Shown here one piece after another: positions 1-5,576 of a stretch of 5,583 nucleotides of DNA. This stretch comes from Neisseriaceae bacterium. GTDB lineage: Bacteria; Pseudomonadota; Gammaproteobacteria; Burkholderiales; Neisseriaceae. Below the pieces are notes generated by a model. That model worked only from the letters and a program-made list of their open reading frames with translations. It searched no databases and was not told where the DNA came from. The stretch lies in assembly GCA_017989485.1 (NCBI GenBank), contig JAGNPU010000150.1:1-5583 (forward strand). Direction: 5' to 3'. Each line of letters starts with the position of its first letter. The stretch's first letter is position 1. The position numbers and the translations under genes are program-made.

Positions 1-350
1 TAGAGCAAAATGGCGTTGGCGGCCAAAAAATCGCACAGGTCTTGGCAAATGTCTAAGAACACCGCGAACTCATCCCAGTCGATGTCGTTGGCCTTGTAAA
101 GCGGGAGCGTCCATAGGTTAGGGGCGTAAGGGCACCAGCTTTGCTCGGTGAGCGCATCGTAGAGGGCATCCCAGTTGTCGCCAAAATGGGCCGGCAGCAC
201 AAACAGGCTTTTGGCGGCCATCATGATGGTGGCCTTGTTGATTTGGTTGAGTTTAGGCCACTGCCATGCTTGGGCGTGTGCGTCTGCCGCCAGTTTGGGT
301 GCGGGCCGGTAGGGGGAAACATACACCGCGGGATCATTAGGGAAGATCAT
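1..350 (-). CDS. Barstar-like ribonuclease inhibitor (3' end cut by window edge)
   Basis: Cytoplasmic inhibitor expected to bind and block the active site of the RNase encoded just upstream. At least 116 codons are open from the ATG at 350 to the edge; the next codon begins TA, so it is either a stop or Tyr. The diagnostic segment is LPAHFGDNWDALYDAL (residues 52-67), which aligns with barstar YYGENLDALWD: D61 and D65 match barstar Asp35 and Asp39, the key barnase-contacting acids, and Y64 sits at Trp38. A second acidic, aromatic stretch (residues 90-100, IDWDEFAVFLD) fits the later helix. There is an N-terminal extension of about 25 residues relative to classical 90-residue barstar. There is no signal peptide, as expected for an immunity protein. 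The start overlaps the RNase gene by 14 bases in another frame, with AGAGG six bases upstream. Family assignment is firm; the true C-terminus is not visible. Confidence 0.9.
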   Translation of the reverse strand, partial: MIFPNDPAVYVSPYRPAPKLAADAHAQAWQWPKLNQINKATIMMAAKSLFVLPAHFGDNWDALYDALTEQSWCPYAPNLWTLPLYKANDIDWDEFAVFLDICQDLCDFLAANAILL

Positions 351-939
351 GTTCGGCCTCTAGTTTGTGGAAGGTGCGGTAATGGTCAGGGGTGTAATAG
401 TATTCAGTAGGCGGATTGCCGCCGGTCACAATGCGGCGCGCGCCACGGGTTTTGGTGCCCGGCGTGCGCACGGTATATTCATGATAATGGCCGCGTGGCT
501 GTTTGGGCAAGATGCGTTCGCGATTTTGAAAAATAGTGGCGTCCTGCTTGTGCGGGAAAGGCCCTCCCTGTTTGATCAGGCTGAGGGTTTTGCGGATTTC
601 GGCATCGGCAGACACCAGGCCGGTGCTGGCGGGCTGCTTGGGGGCGTTGTCGTCAACGGCGACGCTAAGGGGCTGGGTTTTTGCCTTGGTGTTGGCCAAG
701 CTGGCGGCGGTTGCGGCTTCGTCATCTGCATCCGCGTCAGCGTCAGCGTCAACCAGCTGGGGCTGGGCCTTGGGCATGACCAAAACGTCAGGCGGTGGCG
801 CTGGCGTTTGGGCTGAGGCGCGCTCTTGGCTGGCCTCAATGGCTGGGCTTGCCGTATTGGGTTCCGGGGTCAGTAGTGTGGTGTGGTTTAACACCAGATA
901 AACCAGCAGTAAGGCCAATAGGCCAATGATTTTTCTCAT
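337..939 (-). CDS. Guanyl-specific RNase (RNase Sa/barnase superfamily), exported or membrane-anchored
   Basis: 200 residues. Family members cleave single-stranded RNA 3' of guanine. Order of parts: a short basic start and hydrophobic helix (about residues 4-18, IIGLLALLLVYLVL), read as an uncleaved anchor or signal peptide with no convincing cleavage site; a long Ala/Pro/Asp-rich linker (about 25-108) with a (Asp-Ala)4 run at 64-71; and a catalytic domain (about 110-196). That domain follows Streptomyces RNase Sa closely: GGPFPHKQD (125-133), FQNRE (137-141), YHEYTV (152-157), TRGARRI (164-170), DHY (185-187). By alignment the catalytic residues are E154, R165, R169 and H186, equivalent to Sa Glu54, Arg65, Arg69 and His85, so the enzyme should be active. 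There is no cysteine at all, so the Sa Cys7-Cys96 disulfide is absent. The start at 939 has no clear Shine-Dalgarno sequence. The inhibitor gene overlaps its 3' end. The role (defence, competition or RNA scavenging) is not shown by the sequence. Confidence 0.92.
   Translation of the reverse strand: MRKIIGLLALLLVYLVLNHTTLLTPEPNTASPAIEASQERASAQTPAPPPDVLVMPKAQPQLVDADADADADDEAATAASLANTKAKTQPLSVAVDDNAPKQPASTGLVSADAEIRKTLSLIKQGGPFPHKQDATIFQNRERILPKQPRGHYHEYTVRTPGTKTRGARRIVTGGNPPTEYYYTPDHYRTFHKLEAEHDLP
357..361 (-). promoter_or_regulatory. Ribosome binding site of the barstar gene, inside the RNase gene
   Basis: AGAGG lies six bases before the ATG at 350, within the last codons of the RNase reading frame. 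It fixes the inhibitor start. It also implies that ribosomes finishing the RNase at 337 can re-initiate on the inhibitor, which is translational coupling. The coupling is inferred from geometry only. Confidence 0.65.
721..750 (-). repeat. Imperfect hexanucleotide repeat coding (Asp-Ala)n in the RNase linker
   Basis: Read on the minus strand, the codon pairs GAC-GCT, GAC-GCT, GAC-GCG, GAT-GCA and then GAT-GAC encode residues 64-73 (DADADADADD). The first units are exact copies of a six-base motif and the later ones have drifted at third positions. Gain or loss of a unit would change linker length without a frameshift. Confidence 0.75.
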
Positions 940-974
940 GAGGGGCTTTGTCGAGGTAAACGGGAGGATGGCTT

Positions 975-980
975 ATTATA
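975..980 (-). promoter_or_regulatory. Candidate -10 box for the RNase-barstar operon
   Basis: The minus strand reads TATAAT, a perfect sigma-70 -10 hexamer, 35 bases before the RNase ATG, so the leader would be about 30 bases. The -35 region at the usual spacing (about 998-1003, CTGTCT) matches the consensus at only three of six positions. Prediction from sequence only. Confidence 0.45.
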
Positions 981-1011
981 GCGATAAATAAGCGGTCAGA
1001 CAGGTTTTCTA

Positions 1012-1040
1012 TTGCACGCGGATGCGGCTGTGGTTATTCT
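1012..1040 (+). promoter_or_regulatory. Weak candidate promoter for the lipoprotein gene
   Basis: TTGCAC (1012-1017) and TATTCT (1035-1040) are separated by 17 bases and lie 38 bases before the ATG at 1079. Matches to the sigma-70 consensus are three and four of six. It lies back to back with the RNase promoter candidate, so the 940-1078 spacer would be a divergent control region. Confidence 0.3.
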
Positions 1041-1078
1041 AGAGTATGGTTAATGACTTTAGTGTAAAGGATGGGCTG

Positions 1079-1426
1079 ATGCGGTATTCTTGGTTATGGA
1101 TTTTGGCCGTCATGGGCTGTACGCCGGTGGCGGAGCAAACAGGGACGGGGCAGGCCGAAACGGTCGTGGTGGCCGCGGCGACCGAGCCGCAAGGTGGGGC
1201 CAAGGTGCCGGCGGACGTGGCCGAGTACTTAGAGGCGCGTGACACCTGCACGCATTTTTTGGGTGAGTTTGCCGGCGACCCCGCCGTGGATGGGCCGCGT
1301 GGCATTAACCAACAAATTGAAGCCGCCTGTACCGGGCTGGACGAACGGCTGGCGGCCTTGCAGGCGCGCTATCAGGACAATGCCGCGGTGACGGCGATGT
1401 TGGTCGAGGAAGCGCTGTTGGAGTAG
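1079..1426 (+). CDS. Small predicted lipoprotein, function unknown
   Basis: 115 residues. I do not recognise a named family. The N-terminus (MRYSWLWILAVMGC) is a short signal peptide ending in a lipobox-like V-M-G-C, so C14 would be the lipidated first residue of the mature protein in the outer or inner membrane. Met at -2 is atypical, so this is probable, not certain. An Ala/Gly/Thr/Val-rich spacer (15-45) precedes a small, probably helical domain: RDTCTHFLGEFAGD (54-67), then a helix with C84 and a Leu/Ala-rich, acidic C-terminus. C57 and C84 could form a periplasmic disulfide. The start at 1079 is preferred over an upstream in-frame ATG at 1046 because AAAGGA (1066-1071) sits seven bases before it and because the signal peptide then starts at the N-terminus. 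It is monocistronic, followed by a strong terminator. Confidence 0.72.
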   Translation: MRYSWLWILAVMGCTPVAEQTGTGQAETVVVAAATEPQGGAKVPADVAEYLEARDTCTHFLGEFAGDPAVDGPRGINQQIEAACTGLDERLAALQARYQDNAAVTAMLVEEALLE

Positions 1427-1444
1427 CTGCCGATCATGGCCGAT

Positions 1445-1482
1445 AAAAAAGAACGCCGCCTTTAGAGGCAGCGTTCTTTTTT
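1445..1482. terminator. Bidirectional intrinsic terminator
   Basis: An 11-pair GC-rich stem with one C-A mismatch (arms 1451-1461 and 1466-1476, loop TTAG) is flanked by six A on the left and seven T on the right, so the A and T tracts extend the pairing. On the plus strand it ends the lipoprotein transcript. On the minus strand the A tract becomes a U tract, ending the convergent hydroxylase operon whose last stop is at 1539. Confidence 0.9.
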
Positions 1483-1538
1483 TGTGTCCTGGCAAAGCCA
1501 TGACGCACCCAGGGCCGGGCGGCGGCGCTGAGGCCCGA

Positions 1539-2714
1539 CTATTGCAGGCCCATGGCGTGGGCGATGAGTTTTTTCTTGATCGGGGTGAACCGATTGGTGA
1601 GGCTTAGCCCGGTGTTGCGCAACCACGGCAGCAGCGGGATTTTGTCTTGCCCAAATAGCTTAAACAGCGTGTCGCAGCTCATTTGCATGGTGCGCACAGG
1701 TTCTAGGCGGCGCTGTGCATACAGCCTCAGCAAGGCGGCCTGGCCTGGGTCGCGGGCGGCACCGATGAGCTGGGCCAGTGCCTGTGCGTCCCCAAAGCCG
1801 AGGTTAACCCCCTGGCCTGCCAGAGGGTGGATGGTGTGGGCGGCGTCACCCACCAAGAGGATCCGTTGCGCAATCGTGCTTTCTGGGCGTATGAGGCGCA
1901 GCTCAAAGGCATTGGCCGGGGTGACGACGGTCAATTGACCTAGAGTGTGTTGGCCGCGTTCGGCCACGGCGGCGGCCAACGCTTCTGGGCTCAAAGACAA
2001 AAGTTTGTCGGGCTGGGTGGTCGACCACACCATAGACATGTGTTGGTTGGGCAACGGCAGGTAGGCCAAAATTTCACCGTCTTTAAACCATTGATAGGCC
2101 ACGCCCTGGTGATCATGTTCGCACTTAAAGTTGGCGACCACGCCGTGATGGTGGTAGGGATCGACCTGAATGTTGATGGCGGCCTGCTGGCGCACCCATG
2201 AGTTTGCCCCATCGGCCCCAATAATCAGCTTGGCCTGAATGATGTCGCCATTCTCTAGGGTGACGCGCGCCTGCTGCACGTCGGTATGCAGGTGGCTGCC
2301 ACGACTGCCGCTGAGGATGGTGATGTTTTGGCGGGTCAATTCTGCCCACAGGCCGCTTAACAGCCAGCGGTTTTCGGCAATGGTGCTCAAGTGGGTGGTG
2401 TGAGACTCTTTGGCGCTGAATTCAATGTGGCCACCGTGGTCGCCAAACACCGACATTTTTTGGACCGCCTGCATCCGTGCGGCTTCAGGCCAGCCATTGA
2501 GTGTGCTTAAAAAACGCTGGTTGCCGGGGCTGATCGCAAAAATGCGTGGGTCTAAGCCCTGTTGTAAGGTGGCGTCGCTGAGGTCGGGCAGGTGGGTTTC
2601 CAACAGCACCACGTGCTGCCCACGCTTGTGTAAGGCCAAGGCGGTGCTGGCCCCGACGAGGCCGGCACCGACGATTAAAATATCACAGTCTATTTGTTGA
2701 TGAGTCATATGCAT
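1539..2714 (-). CDS. FAD-dependent ubiquinone-ring hydroxylase, UbiI/UbiF type
   Basis: 391 residues, the usual length for UbiH/UbiI/UbiF/COQ6 monooxygenases, which use FAD, NAD(P)H and O2 to hydroxylate the polyprenyl-phenol ring of ubiquinone precursors. All three flavoprotein signatures are intact: an N-terminal Rossmann motif GAGLVG (16-21) ending in acidic E39; the DG motif GADGANSWVR (166-175); and the second FAD motif GDAAHTIHPLAGQGVNLG (289-306). The C-terminus (LRNTGLSLTNRF to HAMGL) resembles UbiI and UbiF tails. The GDAAH form sets it apart from its neighbour, which has the UbiH-type GNAAQ. I infer C5 or C6 hydroxylation; sequence by eye cannot choose, and adjacency to ubiH recalls the E. 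coli ubiH-ubiI order. It is second in an operon, 19 bases after ubiH. The start has only a weak AAAGA ribosome site; the ATG at 2708 (residue 3) is an alternative. Confidence 0.85.
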   Translation of the reverse strand: MHMTHQQIDCDILIVGAGLVGASTALALHKRGQHVVLLETHLPDLSDATLQQGLDPRIFAISPGNQRFLSTLNGWPEAARMQAVQKMSVFGDHGGHIEFSAKESHTTHLSTIAENRWLLSGLWAELTRQNITILSGSRGSHLHTDVQQARVTLENGDIIQAKLIIGADGANSWVRQQAAINIQVDPYHHHGVVANFKCEHDHQGVAYQWFKDGEILAYLPLPNQHMSMVWSTTQPDKLLSLSPEALAAAVAERGQHTLGQLTVVTPANAFELRLIRPESTIAQRILLVGDAAHTIHPLAGQGVNLGFGDAQALAQLIGAARDPGQAALLRLYAQRRLEPVRTMQMSCDTLFKLFGQDKIPLLPWLRNTGLSLTNRFTPIKKKLIAHAMGLQ

Positions 2715-2733
2715 TATTCTTTAAAAGGAAGGG

Positions 2734-3891
2734 CTACACGCCAAAAACGAGGTGTTGGCTAAAGCGTTTTCTAAGGGCGGGGAGGGTGTCCAAAACGCTC
2801 ATGACCATGCCTCGGCCATGATTCATGAGCGGCGTGTGTCCTTCAAATAGCGTCACCAGGCTATGGGTGAAGCCAACCACGGCATGCGCGTCCATACGCC
2901 GCTTGGCGCCGTATTGCTGCCCCAGTTTGGGGTTGCACAGGGCGTTGGGCGTGGCCATGATGTCGGCCAAAGCCAAGGCGTCGCGCAGGCCTAAGTTCAG
3001 GCCTTGGGCCGCCACGGGATGCATGGTTTGGGCCGCATTGCCGATGCAAATCACCTTGCCGGTGTGGACCTGATTCAACTGCTTGAGCACCAGCGGGAAG
3101 GTGGCGGGGCGGCTCATGCTCAGTAAGGGGCCTAGGCGTTGGCCAAAGGCGGCGTCAAACTCGGCCTTGAACGCCGCAAAGCTCGCCTGCTTCAAGGCCT
3201 GGGCGTCGGCGCTGCTGCGCGTCCACACCAGGCGATACTGTTCTTGGTAGGGCAACAGCACAAACGGGCCGGCTTCGGCAAAGCGCTCAAAGGCAATGCC
3301 GCCTTGGGCCTGGTCAAAGGCCAGCGTGGCCACAAAGGCGGTTTGTGCATAGTTAAACTCATGCCGCTTTAATTCAGGCAGGTGCTGAATCAAATCGCCG
3401 CCTTCGGCCAGCGTCAGCCAGTCACAGGTGATCAGCTGATCTTGGCCCTGTTGGCGCACGTTAAGGGTGGCGTAATGTGGATTGCTGTGGACGGCCGTTG
3501 CCTGGGCGCCCCAGGCAACGGCCACGCCGGCCTCGGTCAGGGCGGCTTCGCAGGCGCTGATGACGGTGGCGTAGTCGACCACGGCCCCCAACATCGGCAG
3601 GTGTAAATCATCCTGATGAATGTGGGTTTTGCCAAAGTGGTTTTGCTGCGAAACCTGCACCTGATGTATGGGGGTGAAGGCCGTTTCGGGCAGTTTGACG
3701 CCGGCCGCGTTTAAGGCGGTGAGGCTTAAATACGACAGTGCCAAAGTGCGCTGGTCACTGACCACGGTGTTTTGCGCACGGGCTTCCAGCAGCAACACCT
3801 GTTTGCCTTGCTGATGTAGCTTCAAGGCGAGTAAAGTGCCCACAGGGCCGGCACCCACAACGACCACTTGAGTATGGCTGGGTAAGTTCAT
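2734..3891 (-). CDS. ubiH: 2-polyprenyl-6-methoxyphenol hydroxylase (UbiH)
   Basis: 385 residues from the ATG. An FAD monooxygenase of ubiquinone synthesis; E. coli UbiH hydroxylates ring C1 of the 6-methoxyphenol intermediate, within the soluble Ubi complex. Motifs: Rossmann GAGPVG (13-18) with acidic E36, and GNAAQTMHPVAAQGLNLGLRD (284-304), where GNAAQ is the form typical of UbiH as opposed to the GDAAH of UbiI/UbiF. The central DG motif is altered: where GADG is expected there is LAEGGD (161-166), with Glu replacing the usual Asp. I believe this also occurs in other betaproteobacterial UbiH proteins. It heads a two-gene operon with the next hydroxylase. Start choice: an in-frame TTG at 3897 lies only four bases from AAGGA (3902-3906), while ATG 3891 lies ten bases away. 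I chose the ATG; the two differ by two residues. Confidence 0.85.
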   Translation of the reverse strand: MNLPSHTQVVVVGAGPVGTLLALKLHQQGKQVLLLEARAQNTVVSDQRTLALSYLSLTALNAAGVKLPETAFTPIHQVQVSQQNHFGKTHIHQDDLHLPMLGAVVDYATVISACEAALTEAGVAVAWGAQATAVHSNPHYATLNVRQQGQDQLITCDWLTLAEGGDLIQHLPELKRHEFNYAQTAFVATLAFDQAQGGIAFERFAEAGPFVLLPYQEQYRLVWTRSSADAQALKQASFAAFKAEFDAAFGQRLGPLLSMSRPATFPLVLKQLNQVHTGKVICIGNAAQTMHPVAAQGLNLGLRDALALADIMATPNALCNPKLGQQYGAKRRMDAHAVVGFTHSLVTLFEGHTPLMNHGRGMVMSVLDTLPALRKRFSQHLVFGV

Positions 3892-3901
3892 GCGCAAAAA
3901 G

Positions 3902-3908
3902 TCCTTCT
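3902..3908 (-). promoter_or_regulatory. Ribosome binding site of ubiH
   Basis: AGAAGGA on the minus strand is the only strong Shine-Dalgarno match upstream of ubiH. It stands ten bases from ATG 3891 and four from TTG 3897, so it does not fully settle the start but excludes starts farther upstream. Confidence 0.6.
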
Positions 3909-3924
3909 GACGTAATATAGGCGT

Positions 3925-3930
3925 ATTCTA
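3925..3930 (-). promoter_or_regulatory. Candidate -10 box for the ubiH operon
   Basis: TAGAAT on the minus strand matches five of six -10 positions and would give a leader of roughly 25-30 bases. The -35 region at normal spacing is poor. TATATT (3914-3919) is an alternative -10 but would place the transcript start almost on the ribosome site. Confidence 0.3.
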
Positions 3931-4072
3931 ATGCATATTCAGCATGGGGCACAGGCCATTGTGGTCTGAGTTTGCGTTCCGTCAGGCCGTTTTCGGCGTG
4001 GCGTCTGGCTGGTTAAGGCTTGGTCTGTTAGGTTGGGCCACTGTGAAGTTAAGTAAATTTTAACAACGGCTG

Positions 4073-4100
4073 TTGGTAAAAGCGGTTTCGCCCATATATA
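4073..4100 (+). promoter_or_regulatory. Upstream candidate gshA promoter
   Basis: TTGGTA (4073-4078) and TATATA (4095-4100) have a 16-base spacer; each hexamer matches four of six sigma-70 positions. The leader to the ATG at 4238 would be about 130 bases. The inverted repeat at 4048-4064 lies just upstream, where an activator or repressor could bind. Confidence 0.3.
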
Positions 4101-4129
4101 GAGTAGCAAACAGGCGTCCTGTGGCCATG

Positions 4130-4157
4130 TTGTTTTAATTAAGTCTTTGTATATAAA
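4130..4157 (+). promoter_or_regulatory. Proximal candidate gshA promoter
   Basis: TTGTTT (4130-4135) and TATAAA (4152-4157) are separated by 16 bases, matching three and five of six positions. The leader to the gshA ATG would be about 75 bases. Of the two candidates this one has the better -10 box. Confidence 0.4.
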
Positions 4158-4237
4158 CAGACATTGATGATCATGCCATTGTTGCCCATTAGTTCATGTT
4201 TCGCACGCACGCGACCACACACAAGGTTATTTATCCT

Positions 4238-5524
4238 ATGACAGTTCCTCATTTATCCACTGCCCAAAAAGGGCCGTTATTGGCATTAGAGCAGAGTATT
4301 CTAGACAATCAGGCCACGATTGAAGCCTGGTTTCGCAGCAAGTGGGTGCAACATCAAACCCCTTTTTATGGTTCAGTGGATTTGCGTAACAGCGGCTTTA
4401 AGTTGGCGCCGGTAGACTTAAATTTATTTCCTGGTGGCTTTAATAACTTAAATACCGAGTTATTGCCATTGGCGGTGGCCGCAGCGCAAAGCGCGGTGGA
4501 AAAAGTGTGCCCTGAAGCCAAGAGCGTGCTGATTATTCCTGAAAACCACACCCGCAATACTTATTATCTAGAAAATATTTATGCCCTAAAACACATTTTG
4601 GATCAGGCTGGGTTTAAGGTGCGTTTTGGCTCATTGAATCCGGAAGTAACCGAGCCGACAACGTTTAAAACCGCCTTAGATCATGACGTCTTGCTCGAGC
4701 CGCTGGTGCGCGTGGGCAATCGTGTGACCCTGGCCGATGGTTTTAACCCTTGTTTGGTTTTGTTGAACAACGATTTGTCGGCAGGCACGCCGGCGATACT
4801 GGAAGGCGTAGAACAACACATTTACCCACCGCTACACGGCGGCTGGACCTTCCGTAAGAAAACCCAGCATTTTGCGGCCTATGATCAGGTGGCGGCTGAG
4901 TTTGCCGAGCTGATTGGCATTGATGAGTGGATGATTAACCCTTATTTTGAAGGCTGTTCAGGCTTAGACTTTCAGGCGCGTGCCGGTGAGGACGAGTTGG
5001 CCGCCAGCGTGGATCGCGTGTTGGCCAAAATCAAGGCCAAATATGAGGCCAATGGTATTTCGGAAGACCCTTTTGTGATCGTCAAGGCCGATGCCGGCAC
5101 CTACGGCATGGGCGTGATGAGCGTGAAGTCGGGCGAAGAAGTCCGCGGCCTAAACCGTAAAAACCGCAACAAAATGGCGGTGGTGAAAGAGGGCCTAGAA
5201 GTCTCTGAGGTGATCGTCCAAGAAGGCGTGTACACGTTTGAAGAGGTGGATGGTGCCGTGGCAGAGCCGGTGGTGTACATGATGGATCGTTTTGTGATCG
5301 GTGGTTTTTACCGCGTCAACAACGGCCGTGGCGTTGATGAAAACCTCAACGCCAGCGGCATGCATTTTGTGCCTTTGTCGTTTGAATGCGCCGGCTTGCC
5401 GGACAAGGCCGCGACGCCACACTGTGCGCCCAATCGGTTTTATGCCTATGGCGTATTGGCCCGGCTGTCCCTGTTGGCGGCGGCGCTAGAGTTAGAAGCC
5501 ACCGATCCCCAGTTAGCTAAGTAA
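4238..5524 (+). CDS. gshA: Glutamate-cysteine ligase, Acidithiobacillus/betaproteobacterial type
   Basis: 428 residues, full length for this family. It joins L-glutamate and L-cysteine with ATP to give gamma-glutamylcysteine, the first and normally rate-limiting step of glutathione synthesis, in the cytoplasm. It belongs to the separate class first noted in Acidithiobacillus ferrooxidans (TIGR02049 as I recall), unlike the E. coli enzyme. Recognised conserved blocks: VDLRNSGFKLAPVDLNLFPGGFNNL (47-71, in part), LLNNDLSAG (175-183), PPLHGGW (197-203), INPYFEGCSG (233-242), VIVKADAGTYGMG (280-292, a glycine-rich ATP-binding loop of ATP-grasp character), NRKNRNKM (306-313), VVKEGLEVSEVIVQEGV (315-331), and GVDENLNASGMHFVP (365-379). 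The start at 4238 (MTVPHLSTA) matches where homologues begin; an in-frame ATG at 4196 has no ribosome site and would add 14 unrelated residues. AAGG at 4223-4226 is a somewhat distant ribosome site. The downstream gene starts 52 bases later, probably gshB. Confidence 0.95.
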   Translation: MTVPHLSTAQKGPLLALEQSILDNQATIEAWFRSKWVQHQTPFYGSVDLRNSGFKLAPVDLNLFPGGFNNLNTELLPLAVAAAQSAVEKVCPEAKSVLIIPENHTRNTYYLENIYALKHILDQAGFKVRFGSLNPEVTEPTTFKTALDHDVLLEPLVRVGNRVTLADGFNPCLVLLNNDLSAGTPAILEGVEQHIYPPLHGGWTFRKKTQHFAAYDQVAAEFAELIGIDEWMINPYFEGCSGLDFQARAGEDELAASVDRVLAKIKAKYEANGISEDPFVIVKADAGTYGMGVMSVKSGEEVRGLNRKNRNKMAVVKEGLEVSEVIVQEGVYTFEEVDGAVAEPVVYMMDRFVIGGFYRVNNGRGVDENLNASGMHFVPLSFECAGLPDKAATPHCAPNRFYAYGVLARLSLLAAALELEATDPQLAK

Positions 5525-5530
5525 GTTAAA

Positions 5531-5563
5531 AACCGATGCGACCGTGAGGGGCATCGGTTATTT
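5531..5563 (+). terminator. Hairpin between gshA and the next gene, weak terminator or attenuator
   Basis: A perfect nine-base-pair stem AACCGATGC/GCATCGGTT (5531-5539 and 5551-5559) with an 11-base loop is followed by only a short U run (ATTTT). The tail is poor for full termination. Since the next start codon is 18 bases beyond the stem, the hairpin may reduce read-through or stabilise the gshA 3' end and so set the ratio between the two genes. Confidence 0.55.
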
Positions 5564-5576
5564 TAAGGATAACACC

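Larger units (their letters stand above)
3892..4237. other. Divergent intergenic region between ubiH and gshA
   Basis: No protein-coding gene is supported in these 346 bases. The ubiH-proximal part has the ubiH ribosome site and candidate -10 boxes, and a small perfect hairpin GCCG-TTTT-CGGC at 3986-3997. The gshA-proximal half (about 4045-4237) is clearly more AT-rich than the flanking genes. It carries an inverted repeat GTTAA-7-TTAAC (4048-4064) and two promoter-like arrangements. I see no riboswitch, tRNA or recognisable small RNA. Confidence 0.6.

Noticed and set aside
141..816. Plus-strand open frames at 141-410, 367-816 and 536-901
   Set aside because: They lie antisense to the barstar and RNase genes, whose products match known families residue by residue; the plus-strand translations are low-complexity Gly/Ala/Val-rich shadows of a GC-rich coding strand.
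1229..1501. Minus-strand open frame crossing the lipoprotein gene and the terminator
   Set aside because: It reads through a strong bidirectional terminator hairpin and opposes a gene with a good ribosome site and signal peptide; the translation has no recognisable motif.
1512..1537. GC-rich inverted repeat near the end of the UbiI/UbiF-type gene (GGGCC/GGCCC and CGGGC/GCCCG)
   Set aside because: The arms are only five bases and overlap each other, with large loops and no U tract; the strong hairpin at 1445-1482 explains termination.
1947..3606. Plus-strand open frames opposite the two hydroxylases (for example 1947-2201, 2410-2700, 3139-3372, 3382-3606)
   Set aside because: All are antisense to well-supported flavoprotein genes and show no ribosome sites or family features.
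4196..4237. Longer gshA start at 4196
   Set aside because: It has no Shine-Dalgarno sequence and the added 14 residues precede the point where homologues begin (MTVPHL).
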